A stretch of 64,000 nt of DNA. It comes from Membranipora membranacea. Its lineage: Eukaryota; Bryozoa; Gymnolaemata; Cheilostomatida; Membraniporidae. Positions 42,179 through 54,200 of this stretch are shown in pieces. Under the pieces are notes generated by a model that was not told the DNA's origin, did not search any database, and saw nothing but the letters and a program-made list of their open reading frames with translations. How positions within the stretch are numbered: position 1 is the stretch's first letter; every line of letters starts with the position of its first letter. The position numbers were made by a program, and so were the translations under genes. The DNA is taken from positions 11,346,001-11,410,000 of the forward strand of contig OU612072.1 in NCBI GenBank assembly GCA_914767715.1, given 5' to 3'.

Positions 42179-42254
42179 CAAGTTAGTGCCATTACATTAT
42201 CGACCACTCATTTCCATTTTCATGAGTGGTTGATAATGTAGTGACACTAACTTG
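42179..42254. repeat. Foldback repeat, 'ATTATCAACCA' family
   Basis: CAAGTTAGTGCCATTACATT...GACCACTCA pairs with TGAGTGGTTGATAATG...GACACTAACTTG, giving a ~32-bp near-perfect stem. It lies in Rh2 intron 7. Confidence 0.75.
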
Positions 42255-42434
42255 AATTGGAGCCGTATAATATTTACTCTACCAGGGTTTTTGTTTACAC
42301 GGCTTGAAAACTCAGTAAAAAAAAAAATTTGAAATAACCAGTCTCTCTCCAACGACTGAATAAATAATAATAGAGTATAATCTAAATTGGATGCTCTCTG
42401 AGCAAGAGTCTGTATATAAATGTCGAGGGTGTAG

Positions 42435-42500
42435 ATCATTTCTTCACAGCCTGGGGCTAGCTCGGCAATCCTCAGGTTCGATACTTGGCAGTAGCAAGTC
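42435..42500 (+). repeat. Degenerate tRNA-like (SINE) sequence in Rh2 intron 7
   Basis: GCCTGGGGCTAGCTCGG (A-box-like) and CAGGTTCGATACTTGG (B-box-like) are spaced only ~15 nt apart. The eroded counterpart in Rh1 intron 7 is at about 16105-16155 (ACCTAGGGGTTAGGCTGG ... CAGATTCATTTCTTGG). The unit therefore predates the Rh duplication. Confidence 0.45.
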
Positions 42501-43893
42501 TTAGGATTGTAATAACCCCTCGATTTTGTTGAACAGAGGTTAAAAAAACGATTGGAAATGTAAGGAATATTATCACTCTGCTTCTATTTATCTTATTTTC
42601 TTTGACGTTCTGACATCAATAACCACCATACCTCCTTCTTCCAGATTGACCGAAGTATTCCCGTCTTTAGCAATGCAGACGACAGGAAATGACACAATAC
42701 CAGGCAGGACAGCCAATCAGCAGGCTGGATATCAGGCGGCCACAATATGTGTAACTCTGGTGTTGGCTCTCGTCGGCGGAGCGCTGACAGGTTGGTATAA
42801 CATTGCACAGTTATTTCAAAGAATAGTGACGTTACTTAGACTGTGAAGGGCTGACTTTACAAGGAATCGTCACAAGTAGTTCAATAGGGTGTAATATCCA
42901 TTATATAGGTTAGGGGTGTGTGCATGAGATTATCGGGCTGCAAAGCAAAAGTTATAGCTAACTATACAATTTAAATTGTATAAGTTAAACCTGCTACTAT
43001 TATTTGAGGGATGGAATAATAAAATGACAGGAACTGAGAATGTTGCAAGTTTTTATTTGAAGGCAACATAGGGGTTTGTCTTCAAGCAGAAAATTGATTC
43101 AGGGATGCCTATTTATAGAATAAAAAGATAATAATGAATGCTAAAAGATCTACCCAAGGAGTCAGGAGTTGTCTGAGCTGAGCTGAAAACAAGGCAACTC
43201 CCAACTTATGCAACCAAATTGAATTTTCATTAATCAGATATTCGACTATGTTTAATGATATTGAGCAAAGTTTCTATCAAAACGCTCAAAACTTCATGTT
43301 GTTAGAACCTAAGACCCCAAAAATTTCTCAAATAGGGTTATAACAAGGATGCTAAATGGGAAAAATATAATTAACTGTCAAGAAGTATATTTTTTTATCG
43401 AATGTATCTTATAATTTTCATTGCTCTTAGGTTGGTGAGGGTGTCTTGTAAACAAGGTTCGACAAAATCATTGATTTCTCACAAATGATTTGTCAAATTG
43501 CTTTTCCTAATTGGGTAAAGGAATATAATAATAGATAAGAAAAATATATATTCGCCCCAAGCAGTTGTTACATTTTAATATTTTCATTTACATATCAGGT
43601 TGGTGGATGTTTTGGCACCAGGTTCAACAAGGCACAAAATAATTTAATATTAGCTTTTCCTTTTACCTATTTTCTTATTATTTCTTGTTTCAGGTATTTT
43701 CTTGAGGTTTGTACCAGGTTTGGACAGCCCTGAATCTGAGGATCTGTTTGTAGACAAGAAACACTTTGAGGTGTCTGATGACTTTCACGTGGTTTACAGT
43801 GCAGTCGCAACTCAAGTGGCTGAGAATTACAAAGAGGAGCTTGGATCTGCACTGCTGGTTAATGAAAACAAGCAAGCCAGTGAGGACAAATAG

Positions 43894-45276
43894 GGAGTTG
43901 TGATCTACTTCACTTATAGCATTTACATTTCTTATGTTTCCACCAAATTTACAGCTAACAACACAGTGCGATGATAGGTTGTGTATTGCTAATGTTCAAT
44001 CGAATTTGAGGCGGAAAATAATATTCACCGTGACAACAATGCAAGGGTATGTGTAGATTATGAATTTCACAGTTTTTCTAACTTGCGGTTATTTCTGTAA
44101 TACTTTTTTCTTCTTTTTTTATGCAAGTTCCGAAACTCTCAGGCACTAAAGTTTTTTTTATCTTTGTATAAGGAAATAATATTACAAGTAAATAAATATT
44201 GGCACAAAATAGGGTTGTGCATGTTCGGATCTTAACATGCCTGGAATCAAGGTCGCTGTGTGATTTCTAGCCTGGTGAAATGTCGAAAGGAGTAGGAATT
44301 CCCAAACAAAGGCCAGAAAAAAAAGGGTTTGACAATGAGAAAATCTAACACAAGGCATTATTCTGGTAATCCATAAGCGCTTTTATACATTAAAACAATC
44401 AAAGATAATTATACTGCAAATCACTAAGGTATTACCCAATAGACTTTCTCATCTGGTATCCCCTCGCCCATCCCCCCCCCCCCCCCTTCTTCTATATCTG
44501 ATATCTAACACAGCGCAAACTTTGCTCAGCCAATATTATTTCGCAACTCTATTTTCATCAGCCAACAAAAACCCAAACTACCCAAAGCTCTAACTTACAT
44601 ACATGACAACAACGCATGTGTACCTAGTACTTGGGTGCACTTATGAAGGAATTCTTTCAAGCTTAGTCTTCCAAAACAAATAAAGAGGGAATAAACCCTA
44701 AAAAATCCATAGGGACTTCACAAAGCTTTGAATTGAACTTGAATAAAGGTCAGGGTTAACTTACATTAGGGTCCTGAATTGTTAATGGCATCGTGGGCAT
44801 TTGGATAGAGGCAATAGAATTGTAGCTTTCAATACAAAACATGTATCACTGCAAGGAGCACATGCTCGGTAGGGATGAATTGTAATGTATAGTTAATTGA
44901 TCTGTCTGCTGTTGTGGGAGTTGCATTCCCCCATTACGTGAGGAGACAACTCATGTCAACAAGCAAAATCTAGGGTAGGAGATAAGAGGTTAAGGATTAA
45001 ACATGAGGTGTGAAACCAACAAGATTTCTGTCGCATTGTGATGTCATGATTTTGATGGCATCAGTGTTTTTTTAGCTTCTACTGTAATGATAATGAAGTC
45101 AGATGCATCGCTACAAGTGTGTTGACAAAACAAGAAGTGCAAATAGTTGTAATTCAGTTTCATTAGGAAATATATATTGAGTGTTCAAACGATAAGTTTT
45201 ACTTGCCCCCTATAATTGGTAAAAAAGCGGAAACCAATGGTTCTGTTCATCTTAGTACATTGTACAAAATGTATAA
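43894..45276. other. Rh2 3' flank and receptor C 3' end with shared block copy C
   Basis: An AATAAA at 44191-44196 could end an Rh2 transcript. The block 44390-44960 is homologous to 17770-18400 and 21800-22165 (shared GGGAGTTGCATTCCCCCATTA and GAGGAGACAACTCATG). Receptor C's last exon is at 45044-45081. A poly-C run (about 18 C) lies at 44470-44487. Confidence 0.55.
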
Positions 45277-48200
45277 AGGTATGTTATATTGTATGACATA
45301 ACAACTGTCAAGCTGTCAACACTGCAGCGGCAGCAGTCTCTGTTTATATTTTATACTACCTGTTAGATTCAGTCTTTGCTAGACCTTTGTATAGCTATCA
45401 AGCATACTTTATTACACGCAATAGAAATCTAGAATAATGTAACCTGAAACACAAACTCGTTACTTCTGTACCCCTAACACAGATAGGGGCACACATTATA
45501 ACATGGTGTCAGAACTGTCGATCCATGCTCATCATTGATTCTGTGGATATTATAACTTTTCTGTGATGGCGGAGGGAGGTGGATTACGGCCTCCAGCTAA
45601 TTTCTTCACTAATCTGAACTCAACGAGCAACCCAAGTGAAACCAGCAGGTCATGGACAACCTGGCTGGAACAGTTCGATTTCTATATGACTGCCACAGAA
45701 AAGGTGGATAAGTCCGAGGAAGTACAGGTGGCGACTCTGCTAACGCTTCTCGGGGCTAGAGGTCAAGAACTTTTCCGAACTTTACCGCTCTCAGATCCAG
45801 ATAGAAAGAAGATCGCAGAAGTGAAGGCCGCTTTCACAGCATATTTTGCCCCTCGTGTGAAGGAGGAATATGAACGCTATAAGTTCAATCAGCGTGTCCT
45901 GCAACCTGGTGAAAAGTTTGACACTTACCTTACCTCTTTAAGAGCCCTGCAATCCACATGTAACTTCGCTGATGCTGAGAAAGAGAAAGTAATCAGAGAT
46001 CGCATTGTATTCGGTATACGATCTGATACTGTTCGGGAAAAACTGTTCAATGTGGACATTCTAACGCACGAAAAGGCGATCGCAATATGCCAACGAGCTG
46101 AGGTCACCAAAACCTATATCAAGGATATAGGTAGTACTCCTACTCATCCTGCAAAGGTAGCTGATTCCCTTCACCATCAAAAGCCATTTGACATTAAAAG
46201 TCAAGACAAAAGAGGCAAGTCTAACAAGTCTAACAATACAAAGGACTGTAGATACTGTACCAGAACACATCCTAGAGGAAAAATGTCCTGCATATGGTAA
46301 GGAGTGCCACGTCTGTAAAGGTAAAGGACACTTTGCTAACTCCTTACTCTGCAATAAATCTGGTAAGACAACTCCAAATCGTCAATCTAAGAGCAGAGCT
46401 GACATGGTCGACTCTGCACCTGCTCCTGATGTTGTCTATCAAATTTCCGGCTCTTCAAGCTGCAAGCAGTGGTTCATAGATGTTACATGTAAAAACAGTC
46501 AGCAACCACTGAAGCTTAAAGTTGACACTGGCGCTTTTGACAATGTGATGCCTAAATCAGTTTTTAACGCTCTGATCAATGCAAAACTTGAGAGACTGAG
46601 GAACGAAAAGTCAGTCTGCTCATACAGTGGTCATGAAATGAAAGTTTGTGGCAAAGTTTCACTAGTGATAGAATACCGTAGTGTTTCCTCATTGCATGTG
46701 TTTTCTGTTGTTGATGGAGGTAGTATTACCTTATTAGGTTTACCTAGCTGCGTAAGCATGGGACTTGTTGATGTTTCTGATAGTCTTAAAGTGGTAAACA
46801 ATGTAGCAGCCAGTTTTTCTGACGTTTTTGAGGGCGTTGGACGTTTACCTAGCAAGCATGCTCTGAGGCTCAAAGAAGGAGCTAAACCTGTTGTACAAAG
46901 TCCACGTCGAGTCCCATTTCGGCTGCGTGATAAGCTAAAGTGTACACTGGCTGATATAGAGGCCAGCAAGACCATTACCAAGGTTAGGGAGCCAACTGAT
47001 TGGGTTCATCCTATCGTGAATGTTCTGACGCCTGACCAGTCCTTTAGGATCTGTTTGGACCCGACCGAGTTGAACAGGTGCCTTAGGAGGAGCACTATGC
47101 ACTGCCCACTGCCTCAGAAATCTTCTCTAAATTATCAAAGTCTACCATATTTACGACTTTAGATGCCACATCCGGGTTCTTACAGTTGGAACTGGATAGG
47201 GAGAGCAGTCTGCTCACCACATTTGCCACCCCGTTTGGTAGATATCGCTTCCTCAGATTACCTTTTGGCATCAGCTCAGGAGGTAGGTGCAGTGAAAAGA
47301 GGCATTACTGCACCTAACTGCAGCTCAGCCAGTGAGGTGTTTCACAGGAAAGTCAGTGAAATTTTTCATGACATAGAAAATGTAGAAATATTTTTCGATG
47401 ATATTTTGACACAAGGAGCTTCAAAAGATGACCATGACAAAACTCTGCATAAACTCTTGGAACGATGTAGGGAGGTAAATCTGAAACTAAATCTCAAAAA
47501 GTGTAGATTTGAGCAAGCTGAGCTAAAGTACCTAGGTCATATAATCGGAAGTGGCACTATCAAACCTGATCCTGACAAGGTTAGAGCCATAAAAGAAATT
47601 CCAACCCCAACCAGTGCTGAAGATCTTAGGGGACTTTTGGGAATGGTAACATACCTCTCCAAATTCTGCCCAAATTTGTCCGAGCGGACAGCAGCGCTGC
47701 AGCCACTGATCAAAGATGAGACTGAGTGGGTGTGGGTGCGTGACCAAGAAGCAGCTTTTTCTGACCTGAAGCAATTAATTTGTTGCAATCCTACTCTAAG
47801 AATGTTTGATCCAGAAAAACCTGTCACTCTCAGCGTGGATAGCTCAAAATCTGGCATGCGGGCAGTAATTATGCAAGATGGCCAGCCAATTGAGTATGCT
47901 AGCTGTGCATTGAACCAGACTCAACAAGCATATGCGCAAATCGAAAAAGAATTTATGGCTGTTCAGTTTGGTCTCCAGCGCTTTCATCAATATGTCTATG
48001 GGCAGCCTAACATTACTGTTGAGACTGACCAACTGCCTCTATTGGGCATCATGAAAAAGGGTTGAATGACATAACTCCTAGGCTATTGAGAATGCGGCTA
48101 CGTACACAATTTTCAGCTAGTCCATATTCCCAGGAAAGATCTAATCATAGCGGACACACTGTCTAGGGCTTATCTAGATGAAATAGGCCTATGTGAAGAA

Positions 48201-51200
48201 AACACACAGCTGGATTTTGATCAGGTGCATGCTGTGACTAGCGCGTCTTGCATAACATTTCTTTCCGGCACAGATTTGTTGACGCCACAAATGATGACAA
48301 GTCCATGAAGATTTTAGAGTCATATATCACTAATGGTTTTCCTACGAAGCGGAGCTCTTGTGTAGAACCCCTAAAGCCATTTTGGAATGTAGGCACCAGC
48401 TAACCTGTCACGATGGTTTGATTCTCAGAAGTAATCAGATTGTGGTTCCGACGGACATGAGAAAAACCATTCTTGCTGACATGCATAAGGGCCATCTGGG
48501 TATTAGCAAGTGCATAGAAATAGCAAAGACTGCTGTTTACTGGCCAGGATATCTCAGCATGTTGACAGATTTGATAAGCAGCTGTGAAATTTGCTAACTC
48601 AGGCGAATACATTGAACCCTACCCTGTGCCTGATTATCCCATGCAGACTAATCATATGGATGTTTTCTATCTTGATGGTATTGAATACCTGGCTACAGTC
48701 GACCGCTACTCGAAATGGCCAACATGCTACATGCTTCGTACATCCTCATCACGTGAAATTATCACCTTGCTAGAGAGACAGTTTTTGGATTTTTGGCGGC
48801 AATCTAAACACAGTGCTGTCCTGTCTTAGGTCTACCCCTCTAGGCAATGGTCTGCCGTCACCATCAGTTCTGCTACAAGGCAGAAATTTTCGAGACAATT
48901 TACACTGTACGTCCAACCAGCTCAAAACCCAGCAGCTGGATTTAAAGAAAATTCAGGCTGCAATGGATAATGTTGTTTCAGAGTCACACTCCCAACAACA
49001 AGATAAATTTCCGAGCCAGAGATTTGTGGAGGGCATGACAGTGTGGGTGAAAACCGGTCATAGAAAATGGGAGAAAGCTAGGATTTTAGGTCATGCTGAT
49101 ACGCCCAGAAGTTTTCATGTAGAGATGCTGGAAAATGGTAAAGTTTACAGACAAAATCAATCGTACCTGAAAGTGTACAGGGATAATGGCAGCTTACATG
49201 ATCAGCCTGCTTGCCCTACTCCAGTTACATCATTACCCGCCCTATCCCATGAGCAAAGTGCATCGGCTGGGCATAGTGCGCCACCCCTGGTACCTGTTCA
49301 AGTGCCGTCTGGTTCACCTGATCCACCATCTGGCACGGGTCTCAGAACGAGTACACGAAGTACACAGCCAGTTAAGAGATGGGGGTATGTTAGTGGTTTC
49401 AAACCTGTGGAATAGTCTCACTGCCGAAAGTATCATACAGTATTTTATTATTAGTTCTGATTTGGTGGTGGGTGTTTTATAATTTCATGAATTTATGTAT
49501 TTATGTTTTTGTTTTCAACTTGAATTTGTTTAGCAGTATCTCCGTTGGATCTAACGACTTGTTTTTGTAAAAGAGATGTTATATTGTGTGACATAACAAC
49601 TGTCAAGCTGTCAACACTGAGGCGGCAGCAGTCTCTGTTTATATTTTATCACAGAGTAAGGATAAACAGAGGGGACACTTCAATGATCGTTATAGTGCCT
49701 GCGGGTTTTTGAGCTACTGGGGGAAAATCATCATCTGGCCACCTGCCAATTTTCAAGAAATATATAAGCTAATAAGGGATTTTCTCATACATACATGCCT
49801 ACCTTTGTTGGGCCATCAGTCTTTCTGTGTTCATCCCAAAGACTGATTTCCAACTTTTTTGAAATGTCCAACTTTCAAGCTATACACCATATTGTTGTCA
49901 TTTTTTGCTAGGATACATAGGCTATGATTTATATGGGTTTTTAAAATGAGTTATATCATAAAGATTAACAAGCGGCTTGGGTCAGTACACGGACATTTCC
50001 TAATTTTGATGACCAGCCATCCATCAATTGTCACATGTAAATCTATATGGAAAGTCTTTGGGATAAATACAGAATGAATTATGACCTATCAAAGGTAGGT
50101 ATGTCTGCCTAAAACCTCATATTGTAACTTATATAATTATTGAAATTTGCAGGTGGCCAGATTGATGATTTTCCCCCAGTGGATCAAAACCGCAGGCACT
50201 ATAACGATCATTGAAGTGTCCCCTCTGTTTATCCTTACTCTGTGATTTTATACTGCCTGTTAGATTCAGTCTTTGCTAGACCTTTGTATAGCTATCAAGC
50301 ATACTTTATTACACGCAATAGAAATCTAGAATAATGTAACCTGAAACACAAACTCGTTACTTCTGTACCCCTAACACAGATAGGGGTACACATTATAACA
50401 AGGTACAAAATTACAGTACAGGGATAATATCAAATGAACAATAAAAAGGATAACTGCTAATAATGGATTTTAATTTAGACGGGCAGGTAGAAGATGCCAA
50501 ACCGTATTGAATATGGATTGATGTTTTTCCAAGAAGTTATCTTGTAGCGTTTATCATTTCCAGACATATTTCGCAACCTCTCTATAATCTAGCTGCGTAA
50601 TACCAGTGATGTATGGCACCCAGCTTCAGGAACTGCAGTGCTTCATTAATGGCAGTTTTCTCAATAGTCTGAGGGATAGAGAAAGCAAAGCAAATATAAA
50701 AAACATAAATATAAGCTATTGTTTATGTGAGTGCTCGGGTGATGGCATGGGTTTTATATAACTTCTGCTTTGTTCTCATTTCTGCTCTAAGTGGTGTTCA
50801 ATGATCAACTACCTTCTTTTAGTTAAATATATTATGGAATGCAATCATCAGCATATTGGGTACTTGAATCCACATCGACATCAAGACCACACCATTAGCT
50901 TGCGTATCTCCGATCATTAGAGTTAATTTCACATGAGGACCTTACATGTGCCCGCCCCTAATTTATCAAATTTACATCAGGTCTTCACACATTCGATGCC
51001 AGTGATGGTCCTTATTATATCACGTGATCATTGGGTGCTGAACTAGCTTTAGCCCAGCAAATTGACGCCTAGATGAAACCAAGGAGTAACAGCTGTTAAC
51101 CTTGATGAAACTGGTTTAAAATAAATAAAACATGACACATAAGTAATAGATATATTGGTTATTCACCTACCTGATGCTTGATCGGTGTCTGTTGTGAGCC

Positions 51201-54200
51201 CCTCCTCAACTGTTCCTCTTCGCCAACGTGATGTGCACCAACTTGTTAAATCTTTGGTAACTGAAAAACATAATCATTATGTTTGGCTAAAAATAGTTTT
51301 GATGAATGGGACTGAACTCCTGGGAAAGTCAATTACCACAATTACTCATGTTTTAAACGGGCCATATCAACAAGAGTAATCCTTACTCGATGATAATGAT
51401 ATCATCACAGAATGTCATTATCTAGTCGGATTGAATAATTGCTAAAAAATGGAAATCATCAGTCAATCTTCAACCTTGTCAGTTTTTCTAAACCCTGTTT
51501 ACAAACATCCAACTGGTCTGCCACTACCAACTAGAAAACTTGAAACCTACAGGCTCGACTTCAAATGTGAAATCAATTGCAGGTGGTAATGAAAGCTGCT
51601 TGAAGTGAAGAAAGGAAAATGCAAAAGCTTTGAATTCTAAGTCAATAACAAATTTTATATAAACATGTTTCCCATTATAAAGCAGTATTGATTTTTGAAC
51701 CGAAAGACGCAATACCTAAGCAATTCGGAGTTGTCTTCCCTTATATCAGTGGTAACTTTGAAACACAACAATTATGTTTTGCTCTCTATATTGATAGGAT
51801 GAATTTGACTGGACACCGGGGTAAGTTGACCACCACAATACACGCTTGTTTCAAACAGGCCGTATCATCACACACTGCAGTTTTCTGATCTTGATCAACT
51901 ATTGCTACGGGAGTTAAATTGTGATATATTCAGTTTCTTTAATCCCTGTTTAAAAACATCCCTCTGATTTTATGATCTGCAATACTGCTGGTACCAAGCT
52001 GACTGACGTCTGAAACCAACAGCCTATTGTTTCAATGTGATGGTTATCATAGGCAGTAGTGAAAGCTGCCTGAAGTGAACCCTAATATTCAGAAAAACTA
52101 GCATGGACAATGCTAAATATTCAAGTCAAGTCTAAGCCCTGTCCTGTCCTTAGTGTTTGAAAATAAATGTCAGATCAATTATTGTTTCCTGATGTAGCAA
52201 GTGCACAGCGACTAAAAGAGGGTATCTGGTAGTCTAAGCCCCCCTCCCAGACCCTTCCCCCCCCCTGCTTGACGGGGCCCCCTGGCTATGTTTGTTAAAC
52301 AAAATCTACTCTCTGTGATGACATACATACAGGTGTATTGTAATAAGCCGAAGCGGAATGTTCCGTTGCTGCCGGCATTGTATAATTATGCCCAACACCT
52401 CAACAACCAATGAACAGTCAGAATTCCAGCTGCTCATCGAGTTACTCAGTGGAGATATGATATGAATGATATGAATATGATATGATACTCTCTGCTCTCA
52501 AACAATATTGATTATGTAAGAAGAACCCTAATTTCATTTGATAATTGACAAGGTTTAATCAAAAAGCTCAGACGACTTAAAATTGTAGAAAATAACATAA
52601 TATATACCTGCTTCCTTAGCGCGAGAGAAGGAGCCATACTGTTTCACTTTTCTTCTGGTATACACTCCCAGCAGACTCCCCAGTATTAACAATACTATTG
52701 GCAGCGCTAACCACCCGAATTTGGAAAGAGATACGTGTTTTTCAAATGTTCTGCTTTTATCCTTGCTATCTTGCTCATCGGCTTTTAGCTTCGCATATAC
52801 TGGATCAAAAGTTGGTACTGGCCGATATGGTGTAGTGGGTGTTGTGCATGCTCTTTCAACCCAGCCTTAATAACAAACAAAGCACATTTTGAAAGATTGT
52901 AGATTTTGTCAATGATAGGCAGCAAGTTTTGTTCTGGGGGAAACATGACAATAAACGAATCATGATGTGCCTAAAAAAAACATCTGAGTGAGGTTAAAAA
53001 GCTGTTTTGTGTACACTGGTTGGAAGGTACTCTGTATTGTGACATCAGTTGTTTCCGGCTTGGTGTGCACAGTACATAATATAACCAAGGGGTACTTGTA
53101 CCAGTTTAGCATGTTCTATATGGGATGAGAGTTGGTTCGGCAACGATTATCTTTATTGTTAGAAGTTTGTACCAAATTATTTGCCCTCTCATAGCCTAAA
53201 TAATGCGTTACTAGATAGTGATGTATAGTTAGAATATACTGGAACGTGGCTTCACTGAGTAGAGCCATGCTCCGCATAAACATAAATCCGTGATGCTATA
53301 GTTGAACTACATGTTGATCGTTTGCTTAATACACATGTAGAAAGGACTAATGTATAATATATTGGATATGATATTCTGTAGAAATAAAATCAGCTGCAGA
53401 CTTTATCAACTGACTTGATTGCTGCCGGGCTTGAAAGTGGCCTCAGGTTGACCTGATAATAGCTATTTTTAGTCCTGTGCGGGTTTTAAGAACTAGAGAC
53501 CACACAAAGGATAGCGGTAGAAATAAACAAGGTATTACCACAAGGGGTCAAAGGACAGTAAAACAGGATGTAACTGTGTAAATGCTTGCAATAAAAAACT
53601 ATGGCATGAATCAGATCACTGATACTGATACAGTACTCCTTGATATAACCATCACACATTCATCATTTTGGAATCAAGCTATCAAGCTATTGATCACATG
53701 TCTCTCTAACAATTCGAAAGGTTGCGGTTGGATGCTTACTCATTGATAACTATTTGTAGATAATCAAAGATACTAATAAGCAAGGGTACAGCCGGATTAC
53801 TATTCCAGATAAATGGCATACCCGAAGGCCGAAACCTGAGCATATTCGATTTGGTTACATAGCAAAGAGCAACAGGGGTAACTCCTTAGAATAAGTTTGT
53901 TCAAAAAAGTGCGAGGACTAGGAAGCACCAGTAATTAAGCGCCATCAGTTGAAGAGGGGTATCTCCATATCCAGGCAAGTAAACACATATCCTGCAGGCA
54001 GCTTACCGGGGCAATAAGCCTTGCAGACTTCATGTTTGGAATCTTTGATACAGATCCCATAGCATGGTCTGTACTGTGCAAAATTCTCAAGGTAGTAGCA
54101 TATGTTCAGATCTATTCCATCTTGACCCAAACGTCCACAGTCATATGTAGTCAATTGATTGCCACATGGCAGTCCTGTAGGTAGAGTGGGATTAGCTGAC

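Larger units (their letters stand above)
39406..43893 (+). pseudogene. Rh-type ammonium transporter copy 2, exons 6-9 only
   Basis: Exons: 39406-39543, 41863-41996, 42645-42790, 43694-43893, 618 nt in an unbroken frame with all splice sites intact. By eye about 12 of 205 residues differ from Rh1. The second pore histidine is kept (NNSHGMPG), the LH of Rh1 becoming SH. Exons 1-5, including the first pore histidine and five or six membrane spans, are absent: the similarity to Rh1 begins in intron 5 (about 38045), and the next gene upstream (receptor B) starts at 37466 on the other strand. Without a start codon or N-terminus it cannot make a working channel, so I class it as a 5'-truncated duplicate. 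It has not yet gained stops. A chimeric first exon cannot be excluded. Confidence 0.8.
45282..50400 (+). mobile_element. Ty3/gypsy LTR retrotransposon (element 2), degraded
   Basis: The element has 222-bp LTRs at 45282-45503 and 49577-50400, the right one split by a 595-bp insertion. LTR ends are TGTTATA...TATAACA. The host 5-bp duplication AGGTA lies at 45277-45281 and 50401-50405. The LTRs differ at about five positions (roughly 2%), so it is older than element 1. A primer site starting TGGTGTCAGAACTG follows the left LTR, and a purine run AAAAGAGA precedes the right LTR. Gag knuckle sequence (CRYC...H...C then CHVCKGKGHFA) resembles the Mag/SURL lineage of gypsy elements. It lies in intron 4 of receptor C, opposite to the gene. 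Confidence 0.92.
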
